A DNA stretch of 64,000 bases from Dipteris shenzhenensis (lineage: Eukaryota > Polypodiophyta > Polypodiopsida > Gleicheniales): NCBI GenBank assembly GCA_047967505.1, contig CM106540.1. One strand, written 5' to 3'. The position numbers and the translations under genes are program-made. The notes beneath the pieces were generated by a model. It did no database searches. It worked only from the letters and a program-made list of their open reading frames with translations, and was not told where the DNA came from. This document shows positions 11,681 to 23,900 of this stretch, piece by piece (position 1 is the first letter of the stretch; every line of letters begins with the position of its first letter).

Positions 11681-11751
11681 TAGGGTTTTCCACTATAGTA
11701 CATCTCAACATGAAATAGGTTTTTCCACTATAGTACATATCAACATGTAAA
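11681..11751. repeat. Two-copy tandem duplication, 35 bp
   Basis: taggg(t)ttttccactatagtacat.tcaacatg.aa occurs at 11681 and again at 11716 with very few changes, so the duplication is recent. Confidence 0.88.
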
Positions 11752-14700
11752 CAAATCAAAATATTTTACCTCTGCAAAACCATACAAACTCCTCCCCTAC
11801 TCAAAGCTTGATTGGAAAACATGGGTCTTAAGAAAAATGACACCTCATAGTTTGGAAAAGCAATGTCCCAACATGAAGACCTTTCATGAAAATATACAAG
11901 TATAATCTAGTGCTTTAGCTCCATGCTTATCTGTCAAATGGCCTTATGGTATTTCCTCCTCAAGTGTCGCCATGTTATCGGCATCCATCATCCTTAGCAG
12001 TTTCTCTAATATCAAGTAAAAAGTACAATAATGGAATCTATGCACAAAAAATGAAGTAACTAATTAATTCAAGCTAGTGATGGACCACTCGAAGGCCTTG
12101 AAGCTTAGAAGATCCATAAATGATAATTGTATTACTTCCTTGATTAGTCTAGTTATGTCTATCCTACATGGCATGGATGAAGGTTGAGGCTTGACAGAGT
12201 ATGGGTCCAAGGAAATCAAATTATTCAAGCATAGTGCAACAATTCCCCTATCATGTGTGGTGATACAATCTTTGCTATGGACCTTCCTATTGACTATACT
12301 TCCAAATATCTCCATTCACATTCGACACTATCCAACCTATATACTCAAGTTCGTAGCATGACGTCAATGTTGCCCACCCTTGATGTCAAAAAACTTGTCA
12401 TTCACAATTTCAATCCTACAAGAGGCAAAATCTAAGTGGAATAGTATCAACATACATACCCATTTCTCTCTCAAATAAAAGATTGACATTGAAACGATGC
12501 TCCAACATCCTTCATCAATATTAACATATGAATATAGCCAGTCAAGGTGTTTAGATTGTTCAAAATGTGTTTTTGCTAGAACAACTACCCATGTAGTTGC
12601 ATCCGCCTTTTACCTCTTGTGATACACGTTTCTAACATGCTAGCAACAACATCCATTGATAATGGATGCATATAGTTCCCATTTATTGGATTCTTTAGAT
12701 CAAAGCTCATAATCTTTAAAGTCTTCATATCAAACAAATAATAAAAACATCAAACAATTCTTATATACCTAGCTCAAACCTTCCCTTACTACAAAATTCA
12801 CCTCACTCATACATTTACATCAACAAGATCTCAAGTGGCTCATATCTTATTATTCGCACATAGCTAGACCTCATATTATCAAGGCCTTTTTTAGCAAGAC
12901 ACCCATCCTCCCCAATGGATGGGATCTTTACCAAAGGAGGTTCTCCATCCCATCACAATTTCTCTCTCCGTCTCCATCTCACCACATTTTTAGAGTCTTG
13001 TCTCCATCTCATCGCAATTTGCTAAATCAAATCATCTCTTATTGAATCTTAATGATTCAACAACTTTAGTATTCAATTACTTTATCACTTCTGGTAAGAA
13101 TAAAAGGAGTTCCTCTCATCATTGCTAGCTTATAAGCCCTTTCATTAAGCTGCCTTTAGCGACCGTTACAAACAAATGATTTGTGCAAAACGCATTACAA
13201 TATTGCACCAGTGTAGGATACGGGATTAAAAATTTTGATGAACACCAAATCATCACGTAAGTATGACAAATATAGATTAGCAATGCATAATAGTCACACA
13301 CATGTACATATGCACATTATAAGTGGTGTACGATATGCTACAAGACAACACAATTCTATGCAACCAAATGTACCCATACTTCAAAAAATCCATACTTTAC
13401 CATCACAAGAAATGGGAGAAATTTTTTTCCAAACTGTGTTATCTCGTTCTCATATTTGGACTATGTAGATCTACAATGTGAAAATATGATGCATCACGTT
13501 TTGTTGTCAGTTCTTTTGTCAAGATGTTCTTATGTGTACAAGACTCTACAAAGGGATGTTGACATGTTTGAATGGATGGTTGTGTCAACTTTTCTTGTTC
13601 TCCTTTCAATGTTAATTAGCAATCACAAGTCAACAATCACCCCTCTCAACAAATGTCAAACATCTATAAGTGAAATAACTTGTTTAATATCAATGGAGTA
13701 AATCTATATTTTTAGATGGTGTTTTAGCTCAAAAACATCATTTGGTTACTAACCATGCCTTTATCAATGGATGTCCTATGAGAACAACCCCTAGGGATCA
13801 ATCTCAATGCTTCTCGGATTTGCATTGTTTTCTCAAGGAATCAACTCTGTATGGACCTCATTCTAATGCATTAACCTCTTGTGCCTTCTTCACTACTTGA
13901 TCACCCCCTTCTAATAAGAACTTGAATGTCATCTGGGATTCGTACCCGCATCAACGCAAAGTCCTCCGGAAGGGAAATCTTTCCAATGAAGCTCATATTG
14001 CATACATTGTCCACAAAGCACATGGTGAGTTGATGAATTTAACAATTGGTGGGATTCCACCTAGGACCTTATGTCACGATGGGAAAAAGAGGGTAAATAG
14101 CTATTTTCCTTATGCAATGCAAACGCACCCAAGGAAATAGAGGGAAAATACACAGGAAATAGAGGGAGAAAAGAGGGAACCATGGAAAACAACACCCTAT
14201 GCTCTAAACCTCATGGTAATATTTCCCCTACCCTTGGGAACCATGGGAACCACTGACATGATGCTTCTCTACTACTAATGAGATGCTTCTCTACCATTAA
14301 TGTGACATTATTTTATACCTTCTCTCATTTTCTAGGCAAAAACATCCAAAGTAGCCATCCTTATTTCCCCCTTCTTCCCCTCCATGAGGGAAGCCCCTTG
14401 GACAACCTCTCATGATGTGGCAAAATATTAGTGCATAACATTCATCCCTACTACATACTTTGTTTATTCCACCGTTCTACTCGAACCTTTTCTACACAAA
14501 CCTTTTGTTCATTAAGCACACAACATACATGATGCATTGTCTTATCCATCTCTTTTGTCCATTGAAATGATGTTGCTATGATTTCACTTGCGTCGCCTTG
14601 AGTTGGGGCTACATAGCTTATTGAATACTTTTAACATGTCATATATCACCTTTGTGCTCTATGCAAGAAGACCTAATCATAATAATTCGAAGCCTTTTGA

Positions 14701-15575
14701 GCTTTGTTAGCTTCATAGCGACTCATTGGATACGTGAATAGACCGTCAACATGACTAGCTTGCTCTAGATTGGAGGAGGAAAACCTTACACATTTTGTAA
14801 TGCAAGCACACTCATCGACACGGCAAGTAATGTTATTGATCTACTGTTTAAGCTTTGATCACATCATACCTTATCATTCCTCAACCTCACATTCGATTTT
14901 CACCACAGGGCAACATCTTATCTCCAAGCATCCAATTGCTGCATCCTTAAATCGTAATGCCAAAAGCTCTCCGTAGAAAACTTAAATAGCAAATGATTGT
15001 TGCAAGTTTCTTCAGCGCGTTGCTCATAGACATCGACTTTGCGATCATTGAAATGCACATGAAAATAATTTGGGTAAGTTCACAAGCACAAAAGGTGCCT
15101 TGCCATGATTTAATATAAGTGGTGCTGGCAAACATCTATTGCTAATATACAATAAGGGCATGGAGTCCACGTGAAGGTGTCCTTGTGTAAACCAATGAAC
15201 CATGGCTGGCAAAACCCACGTCACACAGGCCATATCAGAAAAGTCATTCGCCTATTTAATCTTGAAAGATAAATACTACCAAATTGACAGTCATCCAATT
15301 TTGTTGAAATTGTTCGGTGGGAATAATGCCAATGTTGGGAAATCCTCAAAAACCACTAGCTATGTCGACTTCACAAAGCAAAGCTAAAGGTGAATCCCAC
15401 CACCACAAAAAATACCTAGCAGATCTGGATTTGGTAAGAGGTTTCTCATTAGGGGCACAAGTCCAATCCAGAGCCATGGTTGTATGCTAACACACGGGAT
15501 TTGTTTCTGCACATTAGAGCTTCACAGCCCATCCCCTTTACACGCTTCCAAAGTACTCTATTTTGTACAAACTCA
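11752..15575. other. No gene recognised
   Basis: Nearly 4 kb of AT-rich sequence without a supported gene. Small frames at 12253-12435, 13235-13701 and 13922-14140 show no recognisable domain and no convincing codon pattern. A short duplication, gatgcttctctac.a.taatg, occurs at about 14260-14300. Confidence 0.5.
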
Positions 15576-15602
15576 CCCCCCCCCCCCCCCCCCAAAAAAA
15601 AA
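15576..15602. repeat. C18 run followed by A9
   Basis: A homopolymer junction. A very similar C16-A9 junction occurs at 29541-29565. Confidence 0.9.
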
Positions 15603-16666
15603 CGATAACAAAATGCCAAAAATATTGAAAGGAAAAGAAAAACATATCTATCATCCAATTATAAGATGAGCAGAGCATGAAACAGATTGAAAATGCAGCC
15701 AGGCACCGTAATGTAAAGGGGGGAATCTTCAGACCAAGTCTGGCTGTGTTAGCTCAGTGCTGTTTATTCTTGTGATTGGCTCCATGCTTTTGATTTGCAA
15801 GCTTGGAGTCTTCTCAATGTCCTGCAAGGCTGCAAGTAATTGGCAGTGCTTTGCCTCCAGCAACCCTTTTCCAATGCAATCAACGCATCGATTCCGCAAA
15901 GCACAGGAGGCATTTTCACAGTTGATACTAGCCAGAAGTGTTCAAAGCAGCTAAGATATGGCAGCTTTGAGTACATTTATGCAACATAGCCAATACCATT
16001 GAGCTTTTGAGCTTTTTTACTTGACCGACCATCACCATCAAAATGTTGATTACATCAACACCACGCTTTCAAATTATATAATATGAGGGAAGAAAGCGAA
16101 ATGGATTGTACAGCTAAAATGCTCCACACAAAATGGTACAAGGGTCAATTATGTAAACTGATAGATGACCCCTGTTGACTTGTCCGTTATTCAAGGGGCC
16201 TGACAGCATTGCTGACCTTCATGAATCAGACTCGTCAATTTCATAAAAATGAATGAATTATCACTATGATGAAAGCCAATAAGACTCACTCTTCCGGTCA
16301 GCTTGAATGACCACAGTGCTCCTAGAGCTGGATTTCTAGAGCAAAATATCCAAGGATATTTGTACAACTCTTGATAACAAAGCTCTCCATATCAAGATTT
16401 CAACATCATCCATGGATCTCTGTGCAGTAACCAAGAGGCTTCTCAAACAGGATCAAGTTCCGTTTTGAAGATAGAAGAATCCAAAGCTCTGAATTCACAC
16501 ACCAGTAATAAGTTGTCTGGGTTGATTGATCCATCTTTGTTGTAAAATTTGCAGACATAAAATGAGCAAACGGATGAAGCCATTTTTAATGTCAAAACTT
16601 TCTCGTTCCATTTCTTGTGGAAAGGTCCAAGAGCATATGAAGATCTCCATTCTAGATAGAAGTAAG
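15603..16666 (-). other. Downstream region of the TBC gene, likely 3' UTR in part
   Basis: Read on the minus strand this follows the TBC stop codon. The only AATAAA-type polyadenylation signal I noticed on that strand is at 15763-15768, about 900 bp after the stop. A 3' UTR ending near 15.74 kb is therefore possible but not shown. Confidence 0.25.
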
Positions 16667-16918
16667 CTACTTTGGGGTCAACGTGAGCGGCCTCATAGTC
16701 AACTCTCTTTCGGCAGAACGTGCATCATCCAAATCACTCGATTCCTTGACTGTGTGTGTAGTCATGTTACCCCCCAATTCCTCATGAACCAGAGCCAATA
16801 TTTGAGAACTGTCCAAGCTGCTTTGAGGACTCACTGACATGGATGAGGGACCAGAAGGATGCTCTGAGACTTTCTCAGAAGAAGATAGCGTTTGTGTGTC
16901 AAAAGCGCCGACCCTCCC
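16667..16918 (-). CDS. TBC gene exon 18 and stop
   Basis: Encodes [16 protein letters not shown]... rich in Ser, Thr and acidic residues, ending RPLTLTPK before TAG (16667-16669). The phase agrees with exon 17. No domain; likely disordered. Confidence 0.78.
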   Translation of the reverse strand, partial: GRVGAFDTQTLSSSEKVSEHPSGPSSMSVSPQSSLDSSQILALVHEELGGNMTTHTVKESSDLDDARSAERELTMRPLTLTPK

Positions 16919-17465
16919 CTGTTGATGAAATATAGGCTTTATGTTATGCTACAAACACAAAGAGCACATATGGCTTTGTTTATCTTTGTATTGTCAAAAC
17001 AAGAAGCCCAAAAAAGAGACCACCTTGGTTCTTTCGCGCCAAGCAAGAGTAAATCGACGAGACAACCCCTGCCTTTGAGGAGGATCAGCAAGCTGTGTCT
17101 CCGTAGTTTTAACCTTCCACGGTTCTTTCGTGAGATCTCTGCCATCTAGCTTCGGTGAAAAAATCGATCCACTTGACCCAGCCGATGATCCATCAGAATC
17201 GACAGGCCTGCCATCAGAAATTTAACAACACTTTAAATTCCTACTTATTGTAGACCCATTCCTATTTACATGGGAATTTGTCCCTCATAACGATTCTGTT
17301 ACCATAACACGCAAAGAGAATGAATTCCCTATCACCTCTTGATGTGAGAAGAAATCCCCATTTCAAAAGGCACTTTGTTTTTCTTCCAGCTAAAAGAATA
17401 ATGGATAGACGCTAGTTTTTGTTGTTTTTCCAAGGAAACTAACGCCCTCCACAAAAACAACACAC

Positions 17466-17522
<57 letters not shown>

Positions 17523-20500
17523 GAAGATGAAGCAGAGAAGAACTTAATAGCATCTTACAAAAACCAAAAAGGTGTATGAGACTGAGTACAGTACTATGCT
17601 AAAGATGACAGGGAGGGCACAACGCTTCTCCCTGTCACTAAGATGTCCACTATGATGAGTAGCGATTTGGATGTAAGTTCAGGTATTAAAAAAAGGAAAT
17701 ACTCGTGTACGTGCAGAGGACTCACTGCATATGAATGAAATGATCTGTAATACATCTGCTTTTAAAGGCCCCAGCATTGTGGTGAATTCTCAAGAGTGTA
17801 TTACCAATCTTTCACACACATTTTCAGGATAATTCACAAAACTTTTAAAAGAGGTACTAGCCTTTAAGAAGAGACATGTTCTGTCATTCCAAAGCTTCCA
17901 ACAAAAGGAAAAAATTCACCATGATTTCCGTGGCGTTATCTTTAAGAAGCAAAGTTGGGAAGGTTACAACTTGCTTGGTGAGAAAATAACATCTTGCCAC
18001 TAGCCACATATACAAGAGAAAAGATTCTTTTCACCATTTTCTCTCAAACAACTTTCAATTTAGTTGTGAGGATGCTCTTGATGAGCAGAAAATCAAATAT
18101 TCTGCCTCCCTTACCATATCACCTTTTTCACCTATCAATAAGCAATTTCTACTTATCTTATCGCAACACATTTTCATAAAGTCAGATGATGAGGTCATGC
18201 CACAGTATCTTCAAAATCAAAATATGGGAGAATAGATTGAGTGCAAATTACTTTGGTGAATTCCATGACCATGACCATCGTGATGGTTCTTCTTCATGTG
18301 TTGAAGCAGGATCAATAACCCGCTTAGCAGGAGCAACCTGGCCATTATCAAGTGCCTGATATTGCAAAGTCGCTTCCAACATGCTTTCCGCCATAACAGT
18401 CCGTTTCTCCATCTCCTTAAGTGATATGATTGCATTCTCATACTTGGCCTGCAAACAAATTACCAAACAGAACACCCAAATTCAGTTTTCAAACATGCTA
18501 CATAAAAAACTCAGTTTCAGTATTTCTAAGAGACTTGTACTAACTTTATAGCAAAAGTTCTGCAAGGCATCTCTTGGCTGACTCAGTACAAATGATGCCT
18601 CAGCAACAGTGCCAGGGAAGCAAAACAAAAACGATCGACGGAGCATATGATTGTAGTTTGTCAATTCACACATTGCATGCTGCTGTGCCTTGTTCAACAC
18701 CTCCCCCCGCCCCAAAAAAAAGAGAGAAATTTTCAGACATCTTTCAAGATTTTTTCCCCATGCAGTTAAAAAATCTCCAAGATCATCCAAAAGGTAGCAT
18801 AGCAACCAGCAAGTAATGGGCTGCCTAACACCATGCAGGAACAATTCTTAGCCACAACAGACAGACGGATCCTATCAGCAATCCCCTACCTATACCTAGA
18901 TGAATCCAGGAACATTCCCAAACTCATCCTCTAAAAACACAACATAGTGCATTTTCAATCTCACGATAATCACTCATAAGATTGAAAACCATAAACTCCA
19001 TCACGCATAGCAAGGACTTACCTACTATGACATCCCCACTGACGTCATCAGCGCCCAACAATGGGTGTAGACCATAGTATAAAAATATGCTCTCGCACAT
19101 ACAAATCGACACACCCACACATACTTGAGCATCCATTTATACAGAGTCTTCGTATTGAGTTTCTGTCGGCACTCCGGAGGTGAAGGGCAAACTCAGCCAT
19201 GACGAAGGCTAGAACTAAAGTAGAAGGCTAATCAAAAAGTAGTCCAAATCTCTTCTTTGAAGCTACAACTGCTTGTGAAGTCTAAACTATTTCATTTTAG
19301 TCTCTCCCAAACGAGCATCTAAATCTAGCTGATAGGGCAACGCACCATTTAACATAGAAAGAATAATCGCAATACCAGCAGGCCACAACTTGGACGAAAA
19401 CTTCACAAGGTTAAATTTGCATGTCTGCTAATACGTCAGAAGCATAAACCTAGATGAATCCAATAACATTCCCAAACTCATCCTCTAAAAACAAACATAG
19501 TGCAGTTTCAATCTCACGATAGTCACTCATAAGATTGAAAACCATAAACTCCATCACGCATAGCACGGACTAGCTATTATGACATCCCCACGGACGTCAT
19601 CAGCGCCCAACAATGCGTGTAGACCATAGTATAAATACAAATCCACACACCCACACATACTTGAGCAATCATCAACCGTTATGGAGATTGACACACATAT
19701 AGGGTAGAGCTTGTTTCACCCTAGTACTGCAATTTATCTGTCACTTATCTGACCATACCATTTGATATAGGTGCTGCAATTAATGCATGGAGAATGCGCT
19801 TTTCCCATCTTATCCTAGTGAAGTTTGAAGTTGAACTGCTCTGCATTTTTCCCTTTCTTCATCTCAGTTAGCAATGCCTCTTGCTTGGACCTCTCTTTTC
19901 AGACCTAGCAGCTTTTCTTCTTCCTCACATTGTTAATTTCAGTTTAGAGGCCATAAGAATTCAAATATTCCTGTCTCTTATTACCTCCCAAATCACAGGT
20001 CCTAAGCTTCATCCCATTGCAACTTCCTCCTGCATTGTCTGATTATGTATGCAACATCCATATGCATGGAAGAGCTCATTGAGTAAATATACGTCACTTT
20101 ATCAAAGGTAACTTCCCTTTTATCTTTATATGTTAAATATGATGAGTCACTATTCCAAGGTGAAGGGCGGATATAATTTAACATTATATAAAGAACCGAA
20201 CCTACTCATGCAGTCCTTTCTCATTCTGTAACAACTGGATGGTACTTTTAAAATTTCAACAAAGGCTAAAGCTCTAGCTAAGGAAATCCTCCAGACAGGA
20301 TACTGTTTGTTGTCTGTCCTACACAAGAAATAGCTCAGAGGGAAGGAGATGCCTATTTCCATGTCTGATCTTATCTGTGTAAAGGATGAAACTAGACAAA
20401 ACAGGAAGGAAAAGAAAAACATATTGCAGAAACCCTTTAAATAAAGTGAACTTGCCATAAGGTTTATGCAGAATATCCAAAATCTTAGGCAACAAGTACC

Positions 20501-20893
20501 TGTAATTCCTCCGCAGCATGTCGTTGTGCTGCTGCATCTTCCTCTGCAAATCGACGAGCATCCTCTGCTAGTCGTTGCTCATGCTCCATCCGCAGCATCA
20601 CCTGAGAAAATTAACCCTAATTTCATGCTGCTAATATCCAAGTTTCTACCACACTATTCTAGCATAAGTCACACAAGTGTGGACAAAAGGTGTTATCCTT
20701 TTCAGGTTGCCCTCTACAGCTGCTTTGCAATACCCCCTTTCAACAAGTAGGGAGCCATGAAATTCATATGCCTGAACACAACAGTCAAACCAATGTGTGT
20801 GGCATAGACAATCAAGGTGTAGCATAGCAGAAAACATAAGGCACTCAAAGCAGGCTCTCAAAATACAATTGATCCCCTCTCAAAATACAATTG

Positions 20894-20958
<65 letters not shown>

Positions 20959-23900
20959 ACGCGCGCGTGCTAAACTTTCCTGTTTGAGAGGGAAAGGCAA
21001 GAAAAAAAACAACCAAGACCATGTTGACACACGTCTGGACAGTAGATTGTGTTCCCTTCAACAAGAAGAGACTGAAGATATTACTAAAGACTAAAGGATT
21101 TGCATGGCCATGTTTCCACATGTCTGGAAAGTAGTTTGTGTTTCCTTAAACAAGAAGAGACTGAAGATATTGCTGAAACCCATTCTAAAATCAGAGGTTT
21201 GGAATATATGGCTTGATTTGATGTCAAGATCAAAAAAATTGGTGTGGTCCAAACCAAGGTTCTCCTGCCAGAGATAAACATGAATTTTCAAACCCTTTGA
21301 TTTTTGATTGCTAGGAAGTGGACTCAGGTGCCCAATGTGAATGAAGGAGTGACTCATCCATTGGCTCTAAATGTTCAGCAGGAGAATCTGAGGTCACATG
21401 CCATAGTGGATAGAAATCTGTCATAAAGGGAATTTGAGATCTTCCCACATTCCTTCCAAATGGTAAGATGAGATACATCACAAATGTGTACTATGTGCCA
21501 GGTGAATTCTTGAATTTTGTGCCTGCAAGTCAGATATTACCAATGGAGGAAGCATGGTAATTCATACAGACTCTACACAGCTGTGCAACAGAAAATGGAT
21601 CTTGCTGATGGTGTAAAGAGCTGATTATGGCAGGGAAGACCTGTTCACATTAATTTTGAAAGTTTAGCAATGTTGCGCATATAACAAAGGCTAGTTACTT
21701 TGTTTGCTATAGCTAGTGTCCTTTTTAGGCTTTTGATGTTAGGTCAAGGGTGACTCCTCACAATAAAATCTGGTATGTTTTGGTGGAGTTACTTAGGTCT
21801 TTCAGTCTAAGCTTTGATGGGTATGCCATGTGGCATATTGGAATTAATCCATATACAATATTGTGTTTAACAGCAAGCTACCATGTGTCACCCATTGTAA
21901 TGGCATAATCCCCTATTCATAGTTGTAATTCTACAGCCATCCTTGAAACTATAACACACCTTGTTGTTCCACATTTGTACATACACTTATTTAATAAATG
22001 AGTCTGGATTTTGTACCGTTACCTACCAGCTGAGTCTTTTGCTGAAGCTAAAGTCAATAAGAAGTTTTATAATCTGTCCATGTGCAACCCATCACATGCC
22101 ACTATTGTGAGTCTATCCCATGACTCGTTCTTTCCCAATTCAAAAGGCACATTTTGTTAACTGTTTTGCACTATTTGGTTTGTGGGAAATTCCTATCATT
22201 TTCATTTGAAAATTGGAGCATCTAATCTTGAGTCTATGTCATGGGAAGCTAATCCAATCACGAGATGCCATGTGTCAGCCTAAAATCTGATTAACAAAGG
22301 AGCAGGAAAGAGTTTCTAAGTGCCTGATGGTCATAATTATGTTATCACTGAGGCTGTCAGTCAACTTCAGAACAAATCATGTCAAGACCAATCAATTAGG
22401 AATTACTTGGATCCTAAGTTTTTGAGCATTCGACAGTGGAAAATAAGCTTAATAATCCAATTTTTGGGGATTCAGCTCATAAAGCAGATGTCCATCCACA
22501 GTAACAACTCGCAGGACTAACCCTTTTGAAACTGTGGCTCTATGTTGGAGGTTTAAGCTCTCACTTTCTAACAATATGTACAAACTGTGAGATCCTTAGA
22601 GTCAAGGGAGACTCACGTCAGGGCAAATATGTTAAAAATAAGGTCATTCTTTCCAAGCTCAAAGGGGAGTCTGGTTCACAAAGTGAGTTGGAGGAATGGA
22701 TTAGTAAAATGGAAAATAATTCTCATTGCACCCAAAAGGGGATAACGGAAAATTTGATTTTGATGTGTGCTTCATCTCAAAGATACATGGTGGAGGCACC
22801 TATAACAGAAGGTACAGTACTGATACTTAGGGATTATTTTAAAAGAGAAATGTTTCCATCTTTGACGTTTCCTTTTGACCTGGATCAATACATTTGCAAA
22901 TAGTATAACTTTACACAACAAGGAGCAGTAAAAGTTTATGTTATGCAGTTCTGAAAATCGTCTCTTTTTATCCATGGTATAGATGACAGAAGTAGGATGC
23001 TCAAATCTATTCATGGTCTGCACTCTAGTCTTGCCTTAGACGTTTCAGCCGGAAAGGCCAAGCACTCAACAAAGGATCCCCGGTACAAGAACATCATGAG
23101 GGTCTCAAGGAGGCGAGGCCATGCAATTGGCTGGGCTGTATGAGCCTATGTACAACATGAAGGAGAAGAACATTGGCATTTGTCATTTGGCACCAAGCCT
23201 TCAACAAGGCTAGCATTTCAGATGACTACAAGCCAGTTATTTCTTCGACATCCCCTTCTATTCCTAGATATCCTACTACAGTAATTTGGGGCATAGCAAC
23301 ACCTACAAGACTGAGCATGCAAAGGCCTCATTCAAACTTCTTCTAAAGGATGACATGATTTATAAAAAAGGATGGTAGCTAAGCATTATCTCAGGCTCTT
23401 GATAAGGAGAGGAAAAAAAAGAAACAAGTGTTTTATTTGTGAAGAAAAGTGACCTCCGAAGCACAGAATTGTATGCAAGGCCAAATCCAAGGTAAAGATT
23501 AGCATGATATATACCTAGATGAATCCAGGAACATTCCCAAACTCATCCTCTAAAAACACAACATAGTGCAGTTTCAATCTCACGATGGTCACTCATAAGA
23601 TTGAAAACCATAAACTCCATTACGCATAGCACGGACTACCTACTATGACATCCCCACTGACGTCATCAGCGCCCAACAGTGGGGGTAGACCATAGTATAA
23701 AAATATGCTCTCACACATACAAATCCACACACCCACACATAGTGGAGCATCCTTTTATACAAAGTCTTCGTACTGAGTTTCTGTCGCACTCCGGAGGTGA
23801 AGGGCAGACTCAGCCATGACGAAGGCTAGCACTAAAGGAGAAGGCTAATCAAAAAGTAGTCCAAAATCTCTTCATTCAAGCTCCAATTGCTTGTGAAGTC

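Noticed and set aside
13235-14140. Chain of small plus-strand frames as exons of a gene
   Set aside because: No shared domain, no convincing splice sites linking them, and composition equal to the AT-rich surroundings.
19040-19080. TGACGTCA plus TATA-like box as a pararetroviral or retroviral promoter
   Set aside because: The arrangement is suggestive, but no coding motif of such an element lies beside any of the units, so no viral origin is claimed.
20845-21121. Arg-Glu and Leu-Ser repeat frames (also at 17332-17553 and 33723-34032)
   Set aside because: Translations of GA/CT microsatellites.
22526-22903. 125-codon plus-strand frame in TBC intron 14
   Set aside because: Long for its surroundings, but no domain is recognisable and it lies in repeat-derived intron; not called a gene.
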